Shown: positions 46,213 to 54,484 of the stretch, one piece after another
Layout of the letters: each line of letters begins with the position of its first letter
Numbering within the stretch: the first letter of the stretch is position 1
Assembly (NCBI RefSeq): GCF_029814935.1
Contig: NZ_CP104582.1
Span: 4,526,001-4,590,000 of the forward strand
From: Pseudomonas sp. GD03919
GTDB lineage: Bacteria; Pseudomonadota; Gammaproteobacteria; Pseudomonadales; Pseudomonadaceae
Direction: 5' to 3'
Length of the DNA stretch: 64,000 bases
Program-made: the position numbers and the translations under genes
Notes under the pieces: model-generated
Seen by the model: only the letters and a program-made list of their open reading frames with translations
Databases searched by the model: none
What the model was told of the DNA's origin: nothing

Positions 46213-49200
46213 TCATGACTCCTCGCTATCGAGCAGCAGGTTTTCCAGCGCCTCGCGGTACTCACCGGGATTCTCCCACAGGCCGCGCTGCTGGGCTTCC
46301 AGCAGACGTTCGAGGATATCGTTGAGCGCCCCCGGGTTGTGCTGCTGGATAAAGTCGCGGGTGTCCTTGTCCAGCAAATAGGCATCGGTGAGCAGCGAGT
46401 ATTGGTGGTCATCCACAAGCTCGCTGGTGGCGTCGAAGGCGAACAGGTAGTCGATGGTCGCGGCCAGCTCGAAGGCGCCCTTGTAGCCGTGGCGCTTCAT
46501 GCCCGCGATCCACTTGGGGTTGGCGGCGCGGGCGCGCACGACACGATTGAGCTCTTCCTTGAGGCTGCGAATGCGCGGCGTATCCGGCTGGCTGTTGTCG
46601 CCAAAGTAGCTGGCCACCTTGAGCCCGCGCAGGGTTTCCACCGCCGCCAGCATGCCGCCCTGGAACTGGTAGTAGTCGTTGGAATCGAGGATGTCGTGCT
46701 CGCGGTTGTCCTGGTTGTGCAGCACTGCCTGCATCTGCTCCAAGCGCTCGACGAAGCGCTCTCTGGCCGGCGCACCCTCGGCGCCGCTGCCGTAGGCGTA
46801 ACCGCCCCAGTTGAGGTAGACCTCGGCCAGGTCCGCACGGCTCTGCCACAGGCGTTCCTCGATGGCGTTCTGCACCCCGGCGCCATAGGCGCCCGGCTTG
46901 GCGCCGAACACCCGCCAGCCGGCCTGGCGCCGCGCTTCGGCTTCATCCAGGCCGCTGTCCTTGAGTGCCAGCGACTCACGCCAGACCCGCGCCGACAGCG
47001 GGTTCATGTCTTCCGGCTCGTCCAGCTCGATCACCGCCTGCACGGCCTCGTCGAACAGACGGATCAGGTTGCTGAAGGCATCGCGGAAGAAGCCCGACAC
47101 GCGCAGGGTGACATCCACCCGAGGGCGGCCCAACTGCTCCAGCGGCAACACATCGAAACGCTCGACGCGCTGGCTGCCCGGCTGCCATACCGGGCGCACG
47201 CCCATCAGCGCCAGCGCCTGGGCGATATCGTCGCCGCCGGTACGCATGGTCGCCGTGCCCCATACCGACAGGCCGAGCTGGCGCAGGTGGTCGCCTTCGT
47301 CCTGCAGATGGCGCTCCAGCAGACGATCCGCCGCCTGCACGCCGAGGCGCCAGGCAGTGGGCGTGGGCAAGTGGCGCACGTCGACGGTGAAGAAGTTGCG
47401 CCCAGTGGGCAGCACGTCCAAGCGTCCGCGACTCGGCGCGCCACTCGGCCCGGCAGGCACGAAACGCCCCTCCAGCGCGGCCAGCAGACCGCCCATTTCG
47501 GCGTCGCCGCAGGCATCCAGCAACGGCGCGATATGCTCGGCCAGGCCGTCGAGGATCAGCGCCACCTCGGCGCCAAAGGCTTCGCTGCGTTCGCCAGCCA
47601 GGCGCTGTTCGATAAGCCTCAGCGCCAGCAGCTCCAGACGCTCACGGGTGTCACCGGCCGTGCGCCAAAGGCTGTTATCCACAACCTGCAACGCCTGTGG
47701 ACGCGGCCCTTCCCAGGCCTGCCCCATATCGTAGTCCAGCGGATCGAGGCCCAGATCAAGACCGCGAGCCAGCGCACGCAGCAGGCTGGCGTTGGCGCCC
47801 TGGCCATCACAACGGGGGATGCGCAGCAGCGCCAGCAAGGTGTCGCGACGAAGTTGCCCGGCGGGCGACTCGCCGAACACATGCAGACCATCGCGGATCT
47901 GCGATTCCTTGAGGTCGCACAGGTAGGCGTCGAGCTGCGGCAACCAGCTATCGGCGTCGTCGTTGAGTTGCAGACCCAATTCGCGGTCGAGGCTGGCTTC
48001 GCGCACCTTGGTGAGAATCTCGCCGCGCAGCTCGACGGCGCGGCGCTGGTCGAGCTGGCTGGCGTCGTAGTATTCGTCGGCCAGGCGCTCCAGATCACGT
48101 AGCGGGCCGTAGCTTTCGGCGCGGGTCAAAGGCGGCATCAGGTGGTCGATGATCACCGCCTGGGTGCGGCGCTTGGCCTGGGCGCCCTCGCCCGGATCGT
48201 TGACGATAAAGGGATAGATATTCGGCAGCGGGCCGATCAGCGCCTGCGGCCAGCAGCCCTCGGAGAGGCCGACGCTCTTGCCCGGCAGCCATTCCAGATT
48301 GCCGTGCTTGCCGACGTGGATCAGCGCATCGGCGGCGAAGGCCGTGCGCAGCCAGGCATAGAAGGCGATATAGCCATGCGGCGGCACCAGATCGGGGTCG
48401 TGATACACCGCCGCCGGGTCGAGCTGGTAGCCGCGTGCCGGCTGGATGCCGACGAAGCACAGACCGAAACGCAGGCCAGCAACCATCATCCGCCCGCTAC
48501 GGAACATCGGGTCGTTCTGCGGCTCGCCCCAGCGCTCGCGCACCGCCTGCTGGTTCTGCTGCGGCAGGCTGTGGAAAAATCCCAGGTAATCGTCCAGCGC
48601 CAGGCTCTGTGCACATGGCCGTGTATCCAAGCCATCCAGATCGTTGGTAACCCCACCGAGCAGGCTGTGGACAAGTGCGGTACCGCTGTCCGGTAGGTTT
48701 TCCACCGGGTAGCCCTGCGCCTGCAGGGAACGAAGAATATTCAGCGCGGCGGCCGGCGTATCCAGACCCACGCCATTGCCGATGCGGCCATCACGGGTCG
48801 GGTAGTTGGCCAGGATCAGGCCGATTCGCTTCTGATCGTTGCTTTTGATCGCCAACTGGCACAATTTACTCGCCAATTCGGCGACGTAGACCATACCCGG
48901 TTCATGCGCCTGGTAGCACACCACGTCGCTCTGGCTGCGCTCGCTGCGCCAGGCCAACCCCTTGAAGCTGATGGCGGTGCCGATCAGCCGGCCATCCAGC
49001 TCGGGCAGCACCACATGCATGGCCAGGTCGCGCGAGCCCAAGCCCTGGGCGCTGGCCTGCCACTGCGCCTGGTTATCCAGCGAGCAGATGGCCTGCAGCA
49101 CCGGGATGTCGCGGCGGAACACTCGCGCCTGCGGCGCCTCGGGGTTGGACAGGGCAAAGCCGGTGGTGTTGATGATCAGCGCGGCGTTCGTTTCGTCCAG

Positions 49201-49959
49201 CCAGTCCTGCACCTGATCCAGACAGGCGGGTTCCTTGAGGCTCGCCACCGCAATCGTCAGCGGGTTAAGGCCCTGGCCGAACAGGTGCTGGCAGAAGGTA
49301 TCGACGAAGGCGGTGTTCGCCGACTGCACATGGTTGCGGTAGAACAGCAGCGCCACCACGGGCGCCTCCGGCAGCCACTGCGTCTGCCAGTCAGCCAACT
49401 GAGCAGGGCTACGCTGCGGATGATAGAGGCCGACACGCGGTAGCGGCTGCGGCTCCTGCCAACTGTCGTCACGCCCCAGCCAGCGGCTGCCGATGCAGCG
49501 AAACAACTGCCGGGCATTGTTCAAGCCGCCCTGACGCAGGTACTGCCAGAGGCGTTGGCTATCTTCCTCGGCGACGTTGCCGAGGGCATTCAGCTCCGGG
49601 TCGGGCTTGTCGTCACCCGGCACCATGATCACCGTGGCGCCGCGCGCGCCCAGCTCCACCAGACGCTCGACCCCGTAGCGCCAGTAGCTGACCCCGCCAT
49701 GCACGGAGATCAGGATGACCTTTGCGTGCTGCAGCACCTGCTCGACGTAGTAATCCACCGAGGCGTTATTGCTCAACTGCGCCGGGCTGGCCAGGCGCAG
49801 ACTGGGGTAGTCGTCCGGGAGTTGCCGGGCGGCTTCGGCCAGCAACGAAAGGTGCGAATCTCCCGTGCACAGAATCACCAACTCGGCAGGCGTCTGGCCA
49901 AGGTCGGCGATGCTGTCGGCCGGCAGTTGGGCGCCGGGTTGGGTGCGCAATAGGTGCAT
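46213..49959 (-). CDS. cobN: Aerobic cobaltochelatase subunit CobN
   Basis: The 1248-residue protein is the large subunit that binds hydrogenobyrinic acid a,c-diamide and cobalt. Family segments include LISVHGGVSYWRYGVERL, LIHVGKHGNLEWLPGKSVGLSEGCWPQ, the SGFFRDAFSNLIRLFDEAVQAV block and YGAGVQNAIEERLW near the C-terminus. The length is normal. It starts at 49959, downstream of cobW on the same strand, with an inverted repeat in the 92-base gap. The AAA+ and VWA partners follow it, so this is a CobN-ChlI-ChlD type enzyme rather than CobN-CobS-CobT. Confidence 0.96.
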   Translation of the reverse strand: MHLLRTQPGAQLPADSIADLGQTPAELVILCTGDSHLSLLAEAARQLPDDYPSLRLASPAQLSNNASVDYYVEQVLQHAKVILISVHGGVSYWRYGVERLVELGARGATVIMVPGDDKPDPELNALGNVAEEDSQRLWQYLRQGGLNNARQLFRCIGSRWLGRDDSWQEPQPLPRVGLYHPQRSPAQLADWQTQWLPEAPVVALLFYRNHVQSANTAFVDTFCQHLFGQGLNPLTIAVASLKEPACLDQVQDWLDETNAALIINTTGFALSNPEAPQARVFRRDIPVLQAICSLDNQAQWQASAQGLGSRDLAMHVVLPELDGRLIGTAISFKGLAWRSERSQSDVVCYQAHEPGMVYVAELASKLCQLAIKSNDQKRIGLILANYPTRDGRIGNGVGLDTPAAALNILRSLQAQGYPVENLPDSGTALVHSLLGGVTNDLDGLDTRPCAQSLALDDYLGFFHSLPQQNQQAVRERWGEPQNDPMFRSGRMMVAGLRFGLCFVGIQPARGYQLDPAAVYHDPDLVPPHGYIAFYAWLRTAFAADALIHVGKHGNLEWLPGKSVGLSEGCWPQALIGPLPNIYPFIVNDPGEGAQAKRRTQAVIIDHLMPPLTRAESYGPLRDLERLADEYYDASQLDQRRAVELRGEILTKVREASLDRELGLQLNDDADSWLPQLDAYLCDLKESQIRDGLHVFGESPAGQLRRDTLLALLRIPRCDGQGANASLLRALARGLDLGLDPLDYDMGQAWEGPRPQALQVVDNSLWRTAGDTRERLELLALRLIEQRLAGERSEAFGAEVALILDGLAEHIAPLLDACGDAEMGGLLAALEGRFVPAGPSGAPSRGRLDVLPTGRNFFTVDVRHLPTPTAWRLGVQAADRLLERHLQDEGDHLRQLGLSVWGTATMRTGGDDIAQALALMGVRPVWQPGSQRVERFDVLPLEQLGRPRVDVTLRVSGFFRDAFSNLIRLFDEAVQAVIELDEPEDMNPLSARVWRESLALKDSGLDEAEARRQAGWRVFGAKPGAYGAGVQNAIEERLWQSRADLAEVYLNWGGYAYGSGAEGAPARERFVERLEQMQAVLHNQDNREHDILDSNDYYQFQGGMLAAVETLRGLKVASYFGDNSQPDTPRIRSLKEELNRVVRARAANPKWIAGMKRHGYKGAFELAATIDYLFAFDATSELVDDHQYSLLTDAYLLDKDTRDFIQQHNPGALNDILERLLEAQQRGLWENPGEYREALENLLLDSEES

Positions 49960-49985
49960 GTTCGTTCCGTGGGAGGGGCAAAATC

Positions 49986-50045
49986 GTGGGAGGGGCTTTA
50001 GCCGCGACGATCAGCAAACGCGGTCGCGGCTAAAGCCCCTCCCAC
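49986..50045. repeat. GTGGGAGGGGCTTTAGCCGCGA palindrome
   Basis: The arms start GTGGGAGGGGCTTTAGCCGC and end with the exact complement GGCTAAAGCCCCTCCCAC. It fills the gap between cobW and cobN. The same core (GCGGCTTTAGCCGCGA) is seen at 14765. Confidence 0.85.
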
Positions 50046-50051
50046 AATCAC

Positions 50052-51101
50052 TCAGGCCAGCGCCGCCTTCAGTTCGGCCTCGATAGCCGCGCGGTCGAGC
50101 TGCTGGCCGATCACCACCAGGCGGCTGATGCGCTGCTCGTCGGCTTGCCAGGCGCGGTCGAAGTGGCGGTCGAAGCGCTGACCGACACCCTGCACCAGCA
50201 GACGCATGGGTTTGCCAGGGATGGCGGCGAAGCCCTTGACCCGCAGAATGCCGTACTTGGTCACTGTATCCTTCAGCGCAGCCAGCAGGCGCGCCTCCTC
50301 GGTTTCCGGTAGTTCCACGTGGAACGAGTCGAATTCTTCGTGATCGTGGTCTACGTCTTCATCGTCGTGGTGGGTGCGACGGCTGTCGATATGCAGCTCG
50401 GTTTCACTGTTCAGGCCCAGCAACACGCTCAATGGCAGATCACCACCATGGGCCTCGATCACCTTGACCGCTGGCGGCAATTCCTCGGCCACCTCGGCGC
50501 GCACCGCCGCCAGGGCTTCGGCGTCGAGCAGGTCGGCCTTGTTGAGGATCACCAGGTCGGCGCTGGCCAGCTGGTCGGCGAACAGCTCGTGCAGCGGCGA
50601 CTCATGGTCGAGGTTGGGGTCGAGCTTGCGCTGCTCATCCACCTGATCGGGGAAGGCGGCGAAGGTGCCGGCAGCCACCGCCGGGCTGTCGACCACGGTG
50701 ATCACCGCGTCGACCGTGCAGGCGTTGCGGATTTCCGGCCAGTTGAAGGCCTGCACCAGCGGCTTGGGCAGGGCCAGACCGCTGGTTTCGATCAGGATAT
50801 GGTCGAGGTCGCCACGGCGCGCCACCAGCTCGCGCATCACCGGGAAGAACTCTTCCTGCACGGTGCAGCACAGGCAGCCGTTGGCCAGTTCGAAAACGCG
50901 GCCATTGGCCTCCTCCTCGCTGCAGCCGATGGAGCACTGCTTGAGGATCTCGCCATCGATGCCCAGTTCGCCGAACTCGTTGACGATCACCGCGATACGA
51001 CGGCCGCCGGCATTGGCCAGCAGGTGGCGCAGTAGCGTGGTTTTGCCGGCACCGAGAAATCCGGTGACGATGGTGACTGGCAGTTTGGCGAGGGTTTTCA
51101 T
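50052..51101 (-). CDS. cobW: CobW family GTPase/metal chaperone
   Basis: A 349-residue G3E GTPase. Walker A is GFLGAGKTTL, the zinc/cobalt-binding motif is GCLCCTV, and the guanine motif is NKADLLD. A His/Asp-rich segment (THHDDEDVDHDHEEF) near residue 255 could hold cobalt. CobW is thought to deliver cobalt for corrin synthesis. It starts at 51101 and lies behind a cobalamin riboswitch; cobN and the chelatase partners follow on the same strand, so the switch may control them all. Confidence 0.93.
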   Translation of the reverse strand: MKTLAKLPVTIVTGFLGAGKTTLLRHLLANAGGRRIAVIVNEFGELGIDGEILKQCSIGCSEEEANGRVFELANGCLCCTVQEEFFPVMRELVARRGDLDHILIETSGLALPKPLVQAFNWPEIRNACTVDAVITVVDSPAVAAGTFAAFPDQVDEQRKLDPNLDHESPLHELFADQLASADLVILNKADLLDAEALAAVRAEVAEELPPAVKVIEAHGGDLPLSVLLGLNSETELHIDSRRTHHDDEDVDHDHEEFDSFHVELPETEEARLLAALKDTVTKYGILRVKGFAAIPGKPMRLLVQGVGQRFDRHFDRAWQADEQRISRLVVIGQQLDRAAIEAELKAALA

Positions 51102-51210
51102 GGGGGGGCCCCGTGGCGTCGGTGAATTCGGCGGACGGGTACGGCAGACAGGCAGGCGCACGCATGCTTGGCCGCATCGGATCACCCCGTCCGAGCAAAT
51201 GGCTGGTCAG

Positions 51211-51379
51211 TCGAGGCAGGTCTCCTGGCTCACGGTCTGCGCATTGCGTGCCCTTCACCTTCCCGCCTGACGGCAGTGGTGTATCGAAGGGTGTAAGACC
51301 GTTCACAGTTGCGGGGGCAGCCAGGGCATCGACCCTGTTCCCTCTTAGCTCCCCGGCGCCGTACCGGGAAGAACCTCGA
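51211..51379 (-). ncRNA. Cobalamin riboswitch (cobW-cobN operon)
   Basis: On the minus strand the conserved core reads AGAGGGAAC, GCTGCCCCCGCAACTGTGAA, CACCACTG, GCGGGAAGGTGAAGG and GAGCCAGGAGACCTGCC in order. A closing stem pairs TCGAGG at the 5' end with CCTCGA at the 3' end. It ends about 110 bases before cobW. The loop between CACTG and GGGAAGG is short, unlike the interrupted riboswitch of cobG. Confidence 0.95.
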
Positions 51380-51479
51380 AAGCGAGAAGGCTACGCAGGC
51401 CGCGGCGGCCGGTCAATCGCGGTTGACCGGTGGGATGCGCCATGGTGAGCTACGCCGCTGCACAGCACGAGCGCCCTTG

Positions 51480-51920
51480 ATGATGCCTAGCCCCTCGAAC
51501 CCCGGCCCTGACGCCTCGCCCATGGTGGTGGCTGGGCTTGGTTGCAGGCGCGACTGCCCCCAGCAAGACCTGCTCGCCCTGCTCATCCACAGCCTGGCCC
51601 AGCATGAGTTGACTGTGGATAACCTCGTTGGACTGGCCAGCATCGCCCACAAGCGCGACGAGCCGGGGCTGCATCAACTGGCAACCCACTTGAATCTGGA
51701 GCTGACGTTCTTCCCCCCCGAAGCACTCACCCTCTACCAGTCGGAGAACGCCGGCAGTGCCCTCGTCCGATCCGTAACGGGCAGCCCCGCTGTGGCTGAA
51801 CCCTGCGCCCTGGCTCTGGCCACGCAACTGGGCAAGGCAGCTCGCCTGCTGGGCGAGAAAACCCGCACGGCCAACGCCACCTGTGCGTTGGCCACCTTCG
51901 ATAGAGAGCCCGTAGCATGA
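51480..51920 (+). CDS. cobE: CobE/CbiG C-terminal domain protein
   Basis: A 146-residue protein matching the CobE family: VVAGLGCRRDCPQQDLLALLIHSL at the N-terminus, LASIAHKRDEPGLHQLATHL in the middle and CALALATQLGKAARLL near the end. CobE is needed for aerobic cobalamin synthesis and resembles the C-terminal domain of CbiG, but its reaction is not settled. The start at ATG 51480 (or 51483) gives the normal family length; a long upstream extension runs through the opposite-strand riboswitch and is rejected. It overlaps cobM by four bases. Confidence 0.88.
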   Translation: MMPSPSNPGPDASPMVVAGLGCRRDCPQQDLLALLIHSLAQHELTVDNLVGLASIAHKRDEPGLHQLATHLNLELTFFPPEALTLYQSENAGSALVRSVTGSPAVAEPCALALATQLGKAARLLGEKTRTANATCALATFDREPVA

Positions 51921-52672
51921 CCGTCTACTTTATCGGCGCCGGCCCCGGCGATCCCGAGCTGATTACCGTCAAGGGCCAGCGCCTGATTCGTTCGTGCCCG
52001 GTGATCCTCTATGCCGGCTCGCTGGTTCCCGCAGCAGTCCTGCACGGCCACAACGCCGAGCAGGTAATCAACACGGCCGAGCTGCACCTGAGTGAGATCA
52101 TTGCGCTGCTGAGCCAGGCCCATGAGCGCGGCCAGGATGTGGCCCGCGTGCACTCCGGCGACCCTTCGCTGTACGGCGCCATCGGCGAGCAGATTCGCGA
52201 GCTGCGTGCTCTGAGTATCCCTTTCGAGATCATCCCCGGAGTGACTGCCACCGCCGCCTGCGCGGCCTTGCTGGAAAGCGAGCTGACCCTGCCGGGCATC
52301 GCCCAGACCGTGATTCTCACCCGCTACGGCACCACTTCGCCGATGCCCGAGGGCGAGCAACTGCAGGACCTGGCGCGGCACCGCGCAACCATGGCCATCC
52401 ACCTCGGCGTGCGCCAGCTGCCGGCCATAGTCGGCGAACTGCTGCCGCACTACGGCGCCGACTGCCCCATCGCGGTTATCCACAGGGCCAGTTGGCCGGA
52501 TCAGGACTGGGTGCTCGGCACCCTCGCCGATATCGAGACCAAGGTCGCAGCCAAGGGCTTTCGCCGCACGGCACTGATTCTGGTCGGGCGGGTGCTCGAT
52601 CCGGGTGTCTTTGCCGAATCAGCGTTATATGACTCGGCGCACCGCCATCTTTATCGCCCTGGCAACGACTGA
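51917..52672 (+). CDS. cobM: Precorrin-4 C11-methyltransferase
   Basis: CobM methylates precorrin-4 at C11 to give precorrin-5, the substrate of CobF. The 251-residue protein has VYFIGAGPGDPELITVKGQRLI, ARVHSGDPSLYGAIGEQIREL and IIPGVTATAACAALLESELTLP, the standard tetrapyrrole methylase motifs, and ends YRPGND. It starts four bases inside cobE. Confidence 0.96.
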   Translation: MTVYFIGAGPGDPELITVKGQRLIRSCPVILYAGSLVPAAVLHGHNAEQVINTAELHLSEIIALLSQAHERGQDVARVHSGDPSLYGAIGEQIRELRALSIPFEIIPGVTATAACAALLESELTLPGIAQTVILTRYGTTSPMPEGEQLQDLARHRATMAIHLGVRQLPAIVGELLPHYGADCPIAVIHRASWPDQDWVLGTLADIETKVAAKGFRRTALILVGRVLDPGVFAESALYDSAHRHLYRPGND

Positions 52673-52905
52673 GCCACCCGTCATCTGGCGAGAAACTGCA
52701 CAAAGCGCTGAAAGCCCCGTGACAGCTGACGCCTGAGAACTTATCAACAAGATAGGACGAAGTTTATCCAGAGCTATTGTGAATAACGATGCGACAAGGA
52801 TCAGTTTTTGAACAACAGGCTGAGTAGCCCGGTTTATCTAGGCTTCAGCCTGGTATCACAAGGATATCCACAAGATGATCCACGGCAACTGTTAGCAACT
52901 CACCC
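52673..52905. other. Intergenic region with DnaA-box-like words
   Basis: No gene is visible. Four words close to the DnaA consensus TTATNCACA lie within 132 bases: TTATCAACA (52741), TTATCCAGA (52764), TTATTCACA on the minus strand (52778-52786, a full match) and ATATCCACA (52864). The stretch is more AT-rich than its neighbours. It may be a DnaA-binding spot, or simply the trailer of cobM. Confidence 0.4.
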
Positions 52906-53136
52906 TTAGAGCTGCACCTCGACCCGCTTGATACCCAGAGCCCGCAGCTCCGGCATCAACTCATCCAGGCTGGCAAAGGTCTCGACCTGCTCGGCCTCAT
53001 CAACCAGAAAGAAGCTGCGCCCTGCGCCTTTCTTGAAAAATACGATCCACTCAGCGGTATTGGCCGGATTGACCATGACCTGGGTATCGAACACAACCCC
53101 CTCGCTCGTTCTGCGTTTCACATCCGCGCGCTTCAT
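52906..53136 (-). CDS. Small conserved protein, paralogue of gene at 62839
   Basis: A 76-residue protein with the pattern GVVFDTQVMVNPANTAEWIVFFKK, then SFFLVDEAEQVETFASLDEL, ending LGIKRVEVQL. It looks like a small alpha/beta domain with no signal peptide. AGGAGAGAGG precedes the ATG. A second gene at 62839-63072 matches it at about 60 percent of positions by eye over 65 residues. I do not recognise the family. The two copies flank the mosaic region of the window. Confidence 0.75.
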   Translation of the reverse strand: MKRADVKRRTSEGVVFDTQVMVNPANTAEWIVFFKKGAGRSFFLVDEAEQVETFASLDELMPELRALGIKRVEVQL

Positions 53137-53268
53137 CCTCTCTCCTGTTCCAGCGTGACTCAGATGATCCCACTGCCTGCATACGGCAGCGGATACGGCT
53201 CATAGTGTAAAGGATGAGGTGAGCACGCCTTGTTCACTGATGATCGGTGAGTGAAATCAGTCCCATAG

Positions 53269-53300
53269 TTATATATGCTTCATATACGAATCATATATAA
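53269..53300. promoter_or_regulatory. Palindromic operator of the ParD-like/map pair
   Basis: TTATATATG (53269-53277) and CATATATAA (53292-53300) are perfect nine-base inverted arms separated by 14 bases, and TCATATA also repeats directly. The ribosome binding site GGAGG follows at once. It is a likely site for autoregulation by the ribbon-helix-helix-type ParD-like protein, and could also form an RNA hairpin next to the ribosome binding site. Confidence 0.65.
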
Positions 53301-53310
53301 GGAGGTATCC

Positions 53311-53523
53311 ATGGGCATCGTCAACATCGATGACGAGCTGCACGACCAGATTCGCAGGGCGAGCGCCGTCTCGGGCCGTTCGATCAATGCACAGGCGGGT
53401 TTCTGGATTCGCATCGGCATGCTCTGCGAGATGAACCCGACGCTGAGCTTCAATGAGCTGATGGCCGCCGAGATGCGTGCAGCCGGCGTGGTGGTTCCGC
53501 CAAGAATGGCGGATGCCTCATGA
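53311..53523 (+). CDS. ParD-like antitoxin-family protein
   Basis: A 70-residue protein starting MGIVNIDDELHDQIRRASAV with a ribbon-helix-helix look: one strand, a helix with SVSGRSINAQAGFW and a second helix (MNPTLSFNELMAAEM). It fits the ParD-like family. AAGGAGG lies directly before the ATG, next to a long palindrome. No ParE toxin follows; instead the stop overlaps a methionine aminopeptidase gene by four bases. Confidence 0.82.
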   Translation: MGIVNIDDELHDQIRRASAVSGRSINAQAGFWIRIGMLCEMNPTLSFNELMAAEMRAAGVVVPPRMADAS

Positions 53524-54299
53524 GCAAGACACCGCAACAGATCGCCCTGATGGCGGAGTCCGGCAGGTTGCTGGCGTCCGTGTTCGGCTACCTGGATCGC
53601 CTGGATCTGCTCGGCATGTCGACCCTGCAGGTCAACGACCTTGTGGATAACTACATCGTGGGTGAACTCAAGGCGCGCCCGGCGAGTAAAGGGCAGTATG
53701 GTTTCGCCTACGCCATGAACACGTCGCGCAACGAGGTGGTGTGCCATGGCGTACCCAGCGCCGACGATATCCTGCGCGACGGTGACCTGGTGAATTTCGA
53801 TATCACCCTGGAAAAGAACGGCTACATCGCCGATTCAAGCAAGACCTACCTGATCGGCAAGGTGTCGGACCAGGCTCGTCAGCTGGCCGAGGTCACCTAT
53901 GAGGCGATGTGCAAGGGCATCGAAACCGTCAAACCCGGCGCCCGCCTCGGCGATATCGGCCATGCCATCGAACGCCATGCCCGCGCCCATCGCTACTCGG
54001 TGGTCAGGGAGTATTGCGGCCACGGCATCGGCCGGGAAATGCACGAGCCACCCGAAGTGCTGCACTGGGGCAAAGCCGGCACCGGCCTGACCCTGCGCGA
54101 AGGCATGACCTTCACTATCGAACCCATGCTCAACCGGGGAACGGCGGACGTGCGTACCCTGCGCGACGGCTGGACGGTGGTGACCCGCGACGGCCAGCTC
54201 TCGGCACAATTCGAACATACCGTGGCGGTCACCCGAGAGGGCGTTCGCGTGCTTACGCTGCGCCCCGAAGAGCTGCACCTGAGCAGGATTTCGGCGTGA
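53520..54299 (+). CDS. map: Type I methionine aminopeptidase, partner of ParD-like protein
   Basis: The 259-residue enzyme removes the N-terminal methionine of new proteins. All metal and catalytic residues of the family are present: His in VVCHGVP, two Asp in FDITLEKNGYIADSSKT, His in GHGIGREMHEPP, Glu in FTIEPML and Glu in QFEHTVAV. It is probably an additional copy, because the housekeeping map normally sits beside rpsB. Its start overlaps the ParD-like gene by four bases, so the two form one operon. The expected terminator after it has lost its U-tract at a foreign junction. Confidence 0.92.
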   Translation: MSKTPQQIALMAESGRLLASVFGYLDRLDLLGMSTLQVNDLVDNYIVGELKARPASKGQYGFAYAMNTSRNEVVCHGVPSADDILRDGDLVNFDITLEKNGYIADSSKTYLIGKVSDQARQLAEVTYEAMCKGIETVKPGARLGDIGHAIERHARAHRYSVVREYCGHGIGREMHEPPEVLHWGKAGTGLTLREGMTFTIEPMLNRGTADVRTLRDGWTVVTRDGQLSAQFEHTVAVTREGVRVLTLRPEELHLSRISA

Positions 54300-54310
54300 T
54301 GGAAACGCAA

Positions 54311-54331
54311 AAGCCCGTCCAGATGGACGGG
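54311..54331 (+). terminator. Interrupted terminator after map
   Basis: AAGCCCGTCC, AGAT and GGACGGG form the stem and loop of a symmetrical terminator that would normally continue into CTTTT. Here GGG is followed by TGGATACC, so the U-tract is missing on the plus strand. On the minus strand the same hairpin is followed by CTTTTG. The break at 54331 probably marks the left border of inserted DNA. Confidence 0.6.
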
Positions 54332-54342
54332 TGGATACCCAG

Positions 54343-54484
54343 AATATAGTTTGACATAGAGGGCCGCAAAATCCGCTAGCTTCAGCGCTAGGGCCTGCCA
54401 CAACAACCGAAACATAGTTTGACACAGCCTAACGCGCCCGCCCAAAAAGCCCCACCGCAGCCAAGAATAAAGTTTGACACAGCC
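54343..54484. repeat. Three direct copies of a TAGTTTGACACAG motif (IS-end-like)
   Basis: AATATAGTTTGACATAG (54343-54359), AACATAGTTTGACACAGCC (54411-54429) and AATAAAGTTTGACACAGCC (54466-54484) are spaced by about 68 and 55 bases. Read on the other strand they begin TGTCAAACT. Multiple TGTCAA repeats are typical of the ends of IS21-type elements. No transposase gene remains beside them. Confidence 0.6.

Noticed and set aside
53311..54299. A classical ParDE toxin-antitoxin system
   Set aside because: The second gene is clearly a methionine aminopeptidase with all catalytic residues, not a ParE/RelE toxin.
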